From assembly GCA_945916625.1 (NCBI GenBank), contig CAMEGY010000060.1, forward strand, positions 1 to 6,829: a stretch of DNA of 6,829 bases, read 5' to 3'. This document shows positions 1-6,384 of the stretch, piece after piece. Both the position numbers and the translations under genes were made by a program. A model generated the notes under the pieces. The model had not been told where the DNA came from, did no database searches, and saw only the letters and a program-made list of their open reading frames with translations. The DNA is from an uncultured Anaerococcus sp. GTDB taxonomy: Bacteria; Bacillota_A; Clostridia; Tissierellales; Peptoniphilaceae. Numbering within the stretch: position 1 is the first letter of the stretch; each line of letters starts with the position of its first letter.

Positions 1-1261
1 AGTCTTCATCATATTCTTTAAAATCTTCTACAATCTCTTCTGAATCTTTTTCTGATAAGTCTTCATCTATATTGTCTTCGTTTTCTTCAGTAAGATTATC
101 ATCAGATTCACCTAAGTCTTCTTCTAAATCTATAATATCAGTACTTGAAGTTATAGTGAAATCTTCACCTATTTCGCTATCTTCTTCATTTAGGCCTAAG
201 ATTTTGTCAATATCATCTTGGCTTAGGTTTTCAAACTCTACACTTGATTTGATATCAATCTTCCATCCAGTAAGTCTTGCTGCAAGTCTTGCGTTTTGGC
301 CTTCTTTGCCTATGGCAAGTGATAATTGGTCTTCATTTACAACTACAAGTGATTGCTTGTTTCTCTCATTTACATAAACTTCAATTATATCTGCTGGGGA
401 CAGGGCGTTTGAAATAAATTCTTCAATATTTTTCGAATAATTTATTATATCAATTTTCTCACCCTGAAGAGAGTCTACTATTGAATTAACTCTCGCACCC
501 TTATAGCCAATGCATGCACCTACTGCATCTACGGTGTCATCGTTTGAAAAAACTGCCATCTTTGTCCTAGAACCTGCTTCTCTAGCTATAGAATATATTT
601 CAATTACACCGTCAGTTATTTCAGGTACTTCTAGTTCAAAGAGTCTTGTCACAAGGTTTTCTGAAGACCTAGATAGGACAATTTGTGGGTCCTTACCAGA
701 GTTTCTTACTTCCTTGATCAAAAATTTCATTCTCTCATTTGGAAGATATTCTTCTGTAGCAACTTGCTCCTTAATAGGGACAATTCCTTCAATCCTATCG
801 AGGTTTACATAGACATTATATTTATCTACCCTTTGAATTTGACCTGTAATCAGTTCGTTTTCCCTATCTAAGTAGTCACCAAAAAGGGATTCTCTTTGGG
901 CATCTCTTATCTTTTGGATAACAATGTTTCTTGCAGTTTGAGCTGCAACTCTACCGAAGTTTTTAGGTATAAGTTTAATCCTAGCAGTATCTCCAACTTC
1001 AAGCGATGCATCAATTTCTTTAGCATCCTTAAGAGATATCTCCCTTATGCCATCTTCTACTTCGGTAACTACATCTTTTATCGCAAAAACTCCAATTTCA
1101 CCACTATCATGGTCTATAACTACGTCCACATTTTCTTGGTTGTCATAATTTTTTTGATAACTTTTTACAAGTGCCTTCTCAAGAGCCTCAAGGATTACTT
1201 CCTTATCTACATTCTTATCCTTGCAAAGCTCATCGAGGGCTAGCATAAAGTCTTTATTCAT
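1..1261 (-). CDS. nusA: Transcription termination/antitermination factor NusA (3' end beyond window)
   Basis: NusA binds RNA polymerase and nascent RNA and modulates pausing, intrinsic termination and antitermination. The reading frame is open from the ATG at 1261 to the left edge, giving 420 residues without a stop. Visible parts in order: an N-terminal polymerase-binding domain (about 1-125); an S1 domain from about 137 (GQIQRVDKYNVYVNLDRIEG); KH1 with GACIGYKGARV near 246-256; KH2 with SLAIGKEGQNARLAARLTGW near 310-330, a classic NusA signature; then a very acidic tail from residue 357 to the edge (31 Asp/Glu in 64 residues, only 2 Lys). The start is fixed by a GGGGG ribosome site at 1270-1274; the ATG 7 bases further upstream hits a stop after four codons. 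It lies 12 bases after the rimP stop, so the two are co-transcribed. The acidic tail is longer than in typical Bacillus NusA, which ends soon after KH2. Confidence 0.97.
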   Translation of the reverse strand, partial: MNKDFMLALDELCKDKNVDKEVILEALEKALVKSYQKNYDNQENVDVVIDHDSGEIGVFAIKDVVTEVEDGIREISLKDAKEIDASLEVGDTARIKLIPKNFGRVAAQTARNIVIQKIRDAQRESLFGDYLDRENELITGQIQRVDKYNVYVNLDRIEGIVPIKEQVATEEYLPNERMKFLIKEVRNSGKDPQIVLSRSSENLVTRLFELEVPEITDGVIEIYSIAREAGSRTKMAVFSNDDTVDAVGACIGYKGARVNSIVDSLQGEKIDIINYSKNIEEFISNALSPADIIEVYVNERNKQSLVVVNEDQLSLAIGKEGQNARLAARLTGWKIDIKSSVEFENLSQDDIDKILGLNEEDSEIGEDFTITSSTDIIDLEEDLGESDDNLTEENEDNIDEDLSEKDSEEIVEDFKEYDED

Positions 1262-1269
1262 CTTTCATT

Positions 1270-1277
1270 CCCCCTAG
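1270..1277 (-). promoter_or_regulatory. nusA ribosome binding site overlapping the rimP stop codon
   Basis: The minus strand reads CTAGGGGG here, 8 bases before the nusA ATG. The TAG stop of rimP (1276-1274) runs directly into the G-run, so a ribosome ending rimP sits on the nusA ribosome site. This suggests translational coupling and supports the ATG at 1261 as the start. Confidence 0.7.
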
Positions 1278-1717
1278 AATACTATTTCTATTTTTATTTC
1301 TTTGATATCTTCTTTATTAATCTCTACTTCTTCATTGTCTTCATCTATAAAAACAATAGATTCTTCTTTGATATCTTTTAATTTAGCTAGGATAAGATTG
1401 CCATTTTTAAGCTTAATCTTAAGTAGCTCATCCTTATTTCTTAAAAGGTCCCTGTCTGTCTTAAGTGGTCTTGAAAGATCTTGAGAGGATACTTCTAGGT
1501 AGTAGGCGTTTTTGATCAAGTCTAGTTCATCTAGCTTCTCATCAAGAAATCCACTTACCCTCTCGCAATCATCAATTGTTATACCTTCTTCATTGTAGAT
1601 ATAAAAAATTAGTCTCTTTCCATCTCTTGGTCCTATAAACTCGATATCTACAAGCTCATAGCCCATATTTTCTATATCTTTTTCCAGTATATCTCTTAGT
1701 TTTTCTATTAAATCCAT
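1274..1717 (-). CDS. rimP: Ribosome maturation factor RimP
   Basis: RimP is a cytoplasmic assembly factor for the 30S ribosomal subunit. The 147-residue product has the usual length and two-domain layout. The N-terminal domain carries GYELVDIEF (19-27), GITIDDCERVSGFLDEKLDE (about 45-64) and the hallmark YLEVSSQDLSRPLK (about 73-86); the C-terminal SH3-like domain (about 90-147) has beta-rich KLKNGNLILAKL and VFIDEDNEEVEI segments. The family motif is usually SSPGLDRPL, so the Pro-Gly pair is replaced by Gln-Asp here. The ATG at 1717 has a GGGGG ribosome site at 1725-1729; two ATGs a little upstream are out of frame or stop at once. It is the first gene of the rimP-nusA unit and stands behind a leader hairpin at 1738-1768. 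In many Firmicutes the gene before it is polC; here polC is about 4.7 kb away. Confidence 0.96.
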   Translation of the reverse strand: MDLIEKLRDILEKDIENMGYELVDIEFIGPRDGKRLIFYIYNEEGITIDDCERVSGFLDEKLDELDLIKNAYYLEVSSQDLSRPLKTDRDLLRNKDELLKIKLKNGNLILAKLKDIKEESIVFIDEDNEEVEINKEDIKEIKIEIVF

Positions 1718-1737
1718 CTCACATCCCCCATAACATT

Positions 1738-1768
1738 AAAAAAAAGTAGAACTTCTCTCCTACTCTTC
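1738..1768 (-). terminator. Intrinsic-terminator hairpin in the rimP-nusA leader (possible attenuator)
   Basis: On the minus strand the sequence forms a stem AGUAGGA / UUCUACU (one G-U pair) around a six-base loop GAGAAG, followed by eight U's (1745-1738). G-U and A-U pairs can extend it by up to four more base pairs. The U-run ends only about 20 bases before the rimP ATG, with just the GGGGG ribosome site between. No gene lies immediately upstream on this strand, so it does not serve as a normal end-of-gene terminator. A terminator in the leader of rimP-nusA fits attenuation. In Bacillus subtilis nusA is reported to control its own operon through NusA-dependent termination in the leader; that this site acts the same way is an inference. 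Confidence 0.65.
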
Positions 1769-1858
1769 ACAAGTTTCTTACAATTTATTAACTATAAATA
1801 TAACTATTTAAAAGTCTTTAATTAGTTAATAAGAATTCAACAAATTATTGTTTTTCGA

Positions 1859-1886
1859 ATTATATTTCATGTATAACTATTGTTAT
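1859..1886 (-). promoter_or_regulatory. Possible promoter for rimP-nusA
   Basis: The minus strand has a perfect TATAAT (1864-1859). The -35 region, 16 bases upstream, reads ATAACA (1886-1881), four of six matches to TTGACA. Transcription would begin near 1852 and give a leader of about 135 bases containing the terminator hairpin. The area is so AT-rich that a chance -10 match is easy, so this is tentative. Confidence 0.35.
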
Positions 1887-1889
1887 AAA

Positions 1890-1923
1890 AAGACTTTTCT
1901 TGTTAAATTTTAGGAAAAGGCTT
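1890..1923. repeat. Imperfect inverted repeat between the divergent promoters
   Basis: AAGACTTTTC (1890-1899) and GAAAAGGCTT (1914-1923) are inverted copies matching at nine of ten positions around a 14-base centre. The right arm touches the -35 box of the cstA promoter and the left arm lies just above the possible rimP -35. A further exact inverted copy of the core, AAAAGTCTTT, is at 1810-1819. It could be an operator for a regulator of cstA, but A/T-rich chance repeats are common in such DNA. Confidence 0.35.
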
Positions 1924-1950
1924 GTATTATTTTTTTATTTATTTTATAAT
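1922..1950 (+). promoter_or_regulatory. Promoter of cstA
   Basis: TTGTAT (1922-1927) and a perfect TATAAT (1945-1950) are 17 bases apart, a good sigma-A type promoter. Transcription would start near 1957, leaving a short leader of about 25 bases before the cstA ATG. The -35 box overlaps the right arm of the inverted repeat at 1890-1923. Confidence 0.75.
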
Positions 1951-1970
1951 GAATATAGAATAATAAATAA

Positions 1971-1976
1971 AGGAGG
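1971..1976 (+). promoter_or_regulatory. Ribosome binding site of cstA
   Basis: A full AGGAGG lies 5 bases before the ATG at 1982. It is the strongest translation signal in the window together with the one at 3484 and it fixes the cstA start. Confidence 0.85.
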
Positions 1977-1981
1977 AAACA

Positions 1982-3436
1982 ATGACACTATTTATTATTG
2001 GACTTATAATTTTGTTAGGAGGAGGCTATTTCTATTCTAAGTATGTTGAAAGTCAACTAGAACCAGATGATAGAGAAACTCCAGCAGTCAAAAAGGCCGA
2101 CGGTATTGACTTCGTTGTCATGAGTAAGACCAAAAACTGGTTAATCAACTTACTTAATATAGCCGGTACAGGCCCAATCCTAGGACCTATCCAAGGTATC
2201 CTATTTGGCCCTATTGCATTTATTGCAATCCCACTTGGTTGTGTACTTGCAGGTGCAGTTCACGACTTTATGACAGGCTTTATTTCTATGAGAAACGGCG
2301 GTAGCCAAGTACCAAAACTAGTTGGTAAGTATTTAGGTGGAGGCGTTAGAGTATTCTACAACGTAATTATCGCTCTACTTCTACTGCTTACAGGGGTTGT
2401 ATTTGTTTATACACCTGGGGACTTAATTGCTAAATTCGTTTTAGGAAAAGATCCTGAAGGTACAGTTATTTGGATTATCTATGCAGTAATCTTTGCTTAC
2501 TACATATTATCAACTGTTATGCCTATCGATAAGGTTATTGGAAGAATCTACCCAATCTTTGGTGCCTTCCTAGTTATCTCTGCTATAGGCGTGCTTGTAG
2601 GTGTAATATTTAAGGGTAATGCCCACCTAGCATTTGAAGGACAAGGTCTTCTTGCAGAACACCCAGGTGGACAAAAATTCATCCCAGCATTCTTTATCAC
2701 AGTTGCATGTGGTATCCTATCAGGCTTCCACGGCTCACAAGTAACCCTTGTTTCTAGAACTGTTAAATCTGAAAAAGAAGCAAGGATGACATTCTACTCA
2801 ACAATGATTGCTGAAGGCTTTATAGCTATGATTTGGGCAGCAGGTGCTATGGTTCTATTCTCTACAGGAGAAGCAGCCCTTGACACACCAGGAACTATCA
2901 TGGTTGGTAATATATCAAAATACTTCATGGGTAATATCGGTGGTCTACTTGCAATTATCGGTGTAATAGCTCTTCCTATCACATCAGGCGATACAGCATT
3001 TAGATCTCTAAGACTAATAATTGCTGAAGAAATGAACATCGACCAAAGAAATGCTGGCAAGAGAGCTGGTCTTGCAGCAGTATTATTTATACCTGCAGCT
3101 GGTATCCTATACTTTGCAAAAACAAATCCAAATGGATTTAACATTCTTTGGAGATATTTCGGATTTACAAACCAATTCGTAGCAATCTTTGCACTAGGAG
3201 TTGCAACAGTTTACTTAATGTATAACAACAAAAACTACCTAATTACATTAATCCCTGGCATCTTCTACTGTTTCGTAGTATTCGCATTTATTATAAATGC
3301 TGACCCTATCGGATTTAGACAACCATACACAATTGCTTATCCACTAGCAGCAGTAATCACAATCTGCTATGCAGCATTCATAATTAGATGTGGAAAGAAA
3401 AACAAAGCTAGAATTGATTCAATAATTTTAGATTAA
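1982..3436 (+). CDS. cstA: CstA-family carbon starvation transporter, short form
   Basis: A multi-pass inner-membrane protein of the CstA family, whose studied members take up pyruvate (Escherichia coli CstA and BtsT) or peptides. The substrate here cannot be told from sequence. The 484 residues begin with a membrane helix (about 2-18), then a short soluble stretch and roughly ten further helices. Family motifs: DGIDF (40-44), NIAGTGPILGP (59-69), GAVHDF (91-96), SGFHGSQVTLVSR (247-259), MIAEGFIAMIWAAGAM (275-290), LPITSGDTAFRSLRL (331-345) and FGFTNQ (393-398). E. coli CstA has about 700 residues; the short form is common in clostridia and does not look truncated. The family's usual ATQSP stretch is changed to GSQVT, which may bear on substrate. 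It has its own promoter, a strong ribosome site and a strong terminator. About half of its Phe codons are TTC (17 of 37 by hand count), against 7 of 30 in the VWA gene, which suggests high expression. Confidence 0.93.
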   Translation: MTLFIIGLIILLGGGYFYSKYVESQLEPDDRETPAVKKADGIDFVVMSKTKNWLINLLNIAGTGPILGPIQGILFGPIAFIAIPLGCVLAGAVHDFMTGFISMRNGGSQVPKLVGKYLGGGVRVFYNVIIALLLLLTGVVFVYTPGDLIAKFVLGKDPEGTVIWIIYAVIFAYYILSTVMPIDKVIGRIYPIFGAFLVISAIGVLVGVIFKGNAHLAFEGQGLLAEHPGGQKFIPAFFITVACGILSGFHGSQVTLVSRTVKSEKEARMTFYSTMIAEGFIAMIWAAGAMVLFSTGEAALDTPGTIMVGNISKYFMGNIGGLLAIIGVIALPITSGDTAFRSLRLIIAEEMNIDQRNAGKRAGLAAVLFIPAAGILYFAKTNPNGFNILWRYFGFTNQFVAIFALGVATVYLMYNNKNYLITLIPGIFYCFVVFAFIINADPIGFRQPYTIAYPLAAVITICYAAFIIRCGKKNKARIDSIILD

Positions 3437-3445
3437 TATCAAATT

Positions 3446-3470
3446 GGGTGGCCTTGGCCGCCCTTTTTTT
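3446..3470 (+). terminator. Strong intrinsic terminator after cstA
   Basis: GGGTGGC (3446-3452) pairs with GCCGCCC (3457-3463) through one G-U pair, with a loop of four, followed by seven T's. It is by far the most GC-rich spot nearby. The next gene begins only 23 bases after the T-run and no convincing promoter lies between: TATAAT at 3472-3477 lacks a -35 and would start the RNA inside the ribosome site. The downstream genes may therefore depend on read-through. Confidence 0.9.
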
Positions 3471-3483
3471 ATATAATAAAACT

Positions 3484-3489
3484 AGGAGG
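3484..3489 (+). promoter_or_regulatory. Ribosome binding site of the CC-motif protein gene
   Basis: AGGAGG lies 4 bases before the ATG at 3494. It shows that this small gene is translated and probably serves as the entry site for the two coupled genes behind it, which have only weak ribosome sites of their own. Confidence 0.8.
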
Positions 3490-3493
3490 CAAT

Positions 3494-3811
3494 ATGAAAT
3501 TTATTATTACCAATAAGGCAAAGGCCTTTGCCGATAAGAAAAATATTAGAGAAATCTTTATAAACCCAGACCTAGATAGCAAGGAATCATGCTGTACTGT
3601 AGGTACTGTGGACTTTGATGTATCAACGAAAGTTCTTGGAAATAAGGACCATTATAGAAAGTATGCTAATAAAGATATAGATATATATGTAAATCCTAAT
3701 TTCTTTTCCTTTGTTAACGACGATGAAATGGAAATTGAAATATCAGCTTTTGGATTTGGAAGTTTTAAAAAATTATATATAAAAAACGAATTAAACACAA
3801 TCGAGCGCTAA
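3494..3811 (+). CDS. Small HesB/IscA-like protein with Cys-Cys motif
   Basis: A 105-residue soluble protein of uncertain function. The opening MKFIITNKAKAFADKK, a central beta-rich segment with adjacent Cys33-Cys34 (ESCCTVG), then DIDIYVNP (61-68) and a final FKKLYI strand resemble small HesB/IscA-fold proteins of clostridia, some of which carry a Cys or selenocysteine at the CC position. This match is from memory of the family pattern and is moderate at best. The usual C-terminal Cys-Gly-Cys of true IscA scaffolds is absent, so ordinary Fe-S scaffolding is doubtful; the Cys pair could hold a metal or act in redox. There is no signal peptide or membrane segment. The ATG is set by an AGGAGG. 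The next gene starts one base after the stop, so it is the first gene of a three-gene unit with the AAA+ ATPase and the VWA protein. If the HesB-like reading is wrong, it is a hypothetical protein. Confidence 0.5.
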   Translation: MKFIITNKAKAFADKKNIREIFINPDLDSKESCCTVGTVDFDVSTKVLGNKDHYRKYANKDIDIYVNPNFFSFVNDDEMEIEISAFGFGSFKKLYIKNELNTIER

Positions 3812-3812
3812 G

Positions 3813-4697
3813 ATGAAAAGCCATTATAAAAATATAGATGAATTTAAAGAAAAATACCCTGTAAGTGAAGAATTTAGGGCAAGAATTCCAAATCCTAAAT
3901 TTCTCTATATGGGAAATGACATCCTAGATAAGGCGATCTCTGCAATTTTAGCCGGTAAAAACATCCTCCTTGTAGGAGATAAGTCTACCGGCAAAAACGT
4001 CCTTGCAGAAAACCTGGCCTTTCTTTTTAATAGACCAATGTGGAATATTTCCTTTCATCTAAGTGTAGATTCTAGCTCTTTGATAGGTGATGATACCCTC
4101 AATTCTGGAAATGTAGTCTTTAGAAAAGGGCCAATTGCCCTAGCAAGCCTTCACGGAGGTTTTGCGGTCTTAGATGAAATAAATATGGCAAAAAATGAAG
4201 CAATAGCTGTACTCCATTCTGTTTTAGACTATAGGAGAAAAATCGATATACCAGGCTATGACCTTATAGAAGTACACCCTGCTACACGTTTTATTGCAAC
4301 TATGAACTATGGCTACGAAGGAACAAGAGAGCTAAACGAAGCCCTTCTTTCAAGATTTGTAGTCATAAAAATGCCACAAATTTCTGATACTGACCTAAAA
4401 TACCTCATAAAAGATGAGCACAAAGACTTAAATACTGAAATAATTGATCAAATAGCAAAATTTTTCTCCGACCTAAAAACAAAAGCTAGGGCCCATGAAA
4501 TATCAGAATCCGCACCAGACCTTAGGGGAATCTTCGATGCTATTGACCTCGTAAAAGAAGGTATAGAATTTAAGGAAGCCCTTAATTTGTGCTTGGTAAA
4601 TAAGATTTTTGATGATTATGAAGCTGATTTGATAAGGGATTTAATAAGGGCAAGGTTTGAAGATAATATTTACTATAAAGACATTGTAAATGGATAA
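3813..4697 (+). CDS. MoxR/NorQ-like AAA+ ATPase
   Basis: A 294-residue AAA+ ATPase of the MoxR/NorQ/CbbQ kind, which uses ATP to remodel client enzymes together with a VWA partner. Motifs: Walker A GDKSTGKN (55-62), Walker B FAVLDE (117-122), sensor 1 ATMN (162-165), arginine finger LLSRF with Arg181, and a sensor 2-like PDLRG with Arg238. The helical lid fills about 190-290. The residue after the Walker A lysine is Asn62, where Ser or Thr normally helps bind magnesium. All other catalytic residues seem intact, so it may still bind or split ATP. The ATG follows the previous stop by one base and has only a weak ribosome site, so coupling is likely. Its last 8 bases overlap the start of the VWA gene, the usual pairing for this family. 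The client enzyme is not in the window. Confidence 0.88.
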   Translation: MKSHYKNIDEFKEKYPVSEEFRARIPNPKFLYMGNDILDKAISAILAGKNILLVGDKSTGKNVLAENLAFLFNRPMWNISFHLSVDSSSLIGDDTLNSGNVVFRKGPIALASLHGGFAVLDEINMAKNEAIAVLHSVLDYRRKIDIPGYDLIEVHPATRFIATMNYGYEGTRELNEALLSRFVVIKMPQISDTDLKYLIKDEHKDLNTEIIDQIAKFFSDLKTKARAHEISESAPDLRGIFDAIDLVKEGIEFKEALNLCLVNKIFDDYEADLIRDLIRARFEDNIYYKDIVNG

Positions 4698-6384
4698 GAA
4701 CAGTAATAATATTAATGAAAATCAAATAGCAAATATCCAGCGGGCAGGAGCTTGTGATTATACTTGGGATAATTTTCTGATTGGAGAAAATATAGATGGC
4801 AATCCTGACTTTTACACTAATCTAATAATTGGACTTTCTGTAAAATACCTAGGGTCAGAACCACTTAAAAACCTATTTGACAAGTGGGCTTATAATCTAA
4901 GGCGAGACCGCTATGATATGGCCTTGCTTTTCCTCCTCGAAGACTTCGCCTACAATAAAGAAATCAAAAATAGGCCAGTTTTAGAAAATTTAAGAAAAGA
5001 TTATGCTGAAAAATTCCTATCAGATAAATATGACCTACAAAGAAGAACCCTCGCCCTAAGGGAAAATACTATCTACCGCCTTTATATGGCAAGAAACTTT
5101 AAAATCCTAGGTCTAAAGCCCTACAAGCTTTCGAAAAAAGATCAGGTAATTTTTGATAATTTAAGGCTAACGCTAGATACAAATAAAGATAATGTCTACC
5201 AAAGGGTCCTAGAACTTTTTAGAAAGTACCTTTCATATAGGGATTCTAATATCCTAAAAAAATTCCCTTCCCTAAAAATTTCTATTTTTGAAAATGCAGG
5301 TCTATTAAGCCTTGAAAGATCAAATATGCCTAGTGACTTTGCTAGAAGTGTGAGAAAAACTAAGGGCATTGGAACTTTTATATTTGATTTTAAAAGTAAA
5401 AGACGAAGAGAAAAAGAATCATACATAGAAAAAACCTTTGGCAAGTCTTTATTTGATGAAAAAAGAAATCTTCTTATAAATCAAAAAGTCTGTACTGATG
5501 GCCATAGGAAATCAAAAATTTTTTTCACAAAGGGTATAAGAAAGGACGATAAAAATCTAGACCAAGAACTAAACCAAAAAACAATCACTAGGCATCTTTT
5601 AAAATTTAAGGCCAATAGAAATCTTTATAATAGGGAAATCACAAGGCTTAGCAAGGAAATCAAGCTTAAATATAATAGTGTAAGTTCTTTTGACTATGAC
5701 CTTTCCTATAAGGGCAAACTTGTCCCTAAGCTTGCCTACAAATCAGAAATTAAAGAAAAGTCCAAGATTTTTTCTAAGAAAAATCTTACAACAGATCCCT
5801 CAATTAATATCGACCTTGTCCTTGATGCCTCAGCATCCCTACTCGATAAGGAATCGGATGTTGCAATAGAAGCCTATATTCTGTCTAAGTCCTTAGAAAA
5901 TAATGGAATTTTAAACAGAGTTATTTCATTCCAAACTGTGGGAGACTATACAATCTTAACTATCCTAAAAGATTATGATGAGAAGGCTTATTTTGATAAT
6001 ATTTTTCGCTTCAAAGCCATGGGTTGGAATAGGGACGGCTTGGTTTTTAAAGCCTATCAGGAAATTTTAAATCTAGATTATAAAAATGGTCTAACAATTG
6101 TCCTAACAGATGCAAATCCCCAAGACCTAAGACCTCTTGTGGGCAAGGCTTTTAGGATTAATAAGGCCTATGAAGATGGGCCTGCCCTAGAAGATAGCAA
6201 CAAAAGTCTTGATGAGCTTAGGAGAATGGGTGTAAATATTTCTGCAATTATAAACTCAAATAGGGTTGACTCTTCTAAAAGGCTCTACAGAAATAGTTTT
6301 ATTACAATAGAGAGGCCTACTGCCATAGCATGGGCAGCTGGTAAATTTATTAAAAAACAAATAGCAAAGATAGAAAAAAGCTGA
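4690..6384 (+). CDS. VWA-domain protein, NorD/CobT/CoxE-like partner of the AAA+ ATPase
   Basis: A 564-residue soluble protein ending in a von Willebrand factor A domain (about 370-564). The metal-ion (MIDAS) site is visible as DASAS (Asp379, Ser381, Ser383) and TDANP (Asp474). The middle element reads GWNRDG (445-450), similar to the N-x-D-G of CobT/NorD proteins, where many VWA domains have Thr. The first 370 residues are mostly helical and rich in Lys/Arg (for example KSKRRREKE near 235-243). They also hold CTDGH (268-272) followed by FFTKG, which I recall from clostridial relatives of this family. Such proteins act as adaptors that hand a client to the hexameric ATPase, as in NorQ-NorD or CbbQ-CbbO. 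The start codon lies inside the end of the ATPase gene, in another frame, with no clear ribosome site, so translation is coupled. The TGA stop sits inside the terminator stem. Confidence 0.85.
   Translation: MDKNSNNINENQIANIQRAGACDYTWDNFLIGENIDGNPDFYTNLIIGLSVKYLGSEPLKNLFDKWAYNLRRDRYDMALLFLLEDFAYNKEIKNRPVLENLRKDYAEKFLSDKYDLQRRTLALRENTIYRLYMARNFKILGLKPYKLSKKDQVIFDNLRLTLDTNKDNVYQRVLELFRKYLSYRDSNILKKFPSLKISIFENAGLLSLERSNMPSDFARSVRKTKGIGTFIFDFKSKRRREKESYIEKTFGKSLFDEKRNLLINQKVCTDGHRKSKIFFTKGIRKDDKNLDQELNQKTITRHLLKFKANRNLYNREITRLSKEIKLKYNSVSSFDYDLSYKGKLVPKLAYKSEIKEKSKIFSKKNLTTDPSINIDLVLDASASLLDKESDVAIEAYILSKSLENNGILNRVISFQTVGDYTILTILKDYDEKAYFDNIFRFKAMGWNRDGLVFKAYQEILNLDYKNGLTIVLTDANPQDLRPLVGKAFRINKAYEDGPALEDSNKSLDELRRMGVNISAIINSNRVDSSKRLYRNSFITIERPTAIAWAAGKFIKKQIAKIEKS

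Noticed and set aside
72..1243. Open plus-strand frames of about 60-115 codons facing nusA
   Set aside because: They lie antisense to nusA, have Ser/Phe/Ile-rich products mirroring acidic/Lys codons and no ribosome sites. NusA is unmistakable on the other strand.
1769..1981. Riboswitch or T-box in the divergent spacer
   Set aside because: The region is almost pure A/T with no conserved T-box, SAM, TPP or similar core; only the terminator hairpin, promoter signals and short inverted repeats could be supported.
2794..3144. Minus-strand open frame of 116 codons inside cstA
   Set aside because: It mirrors conserved CstA membrane motifs, has no ribosome site and no recognisable product.
3472..3477. 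TATAAT as promoter of the CC-protein gene
   Set aside because: No -35 box at 16-18 bases, and the RNA would start inside the ribosome site.
3590..3598. Selenocysteine at the Cys-Cys motif
   Set aside because: Both codons (TGC TGT) are plain cysteine; there is no in-frame TGA in this gene.
5196..5444. Minus-strand open frame of 82 codons inside the VWA gene
   Set aside because: It is a shadow of the coding strand with no ribosome site or domain.
3494..6384. Anti-phage defence system built on MoxR-VWA
   Set aside because: Some defence systems use MoxR and VWA proteins, but there is no nuclease, protease, toxin or other effector beside them, and the setting is housekeeping genes. An activase role fits better.
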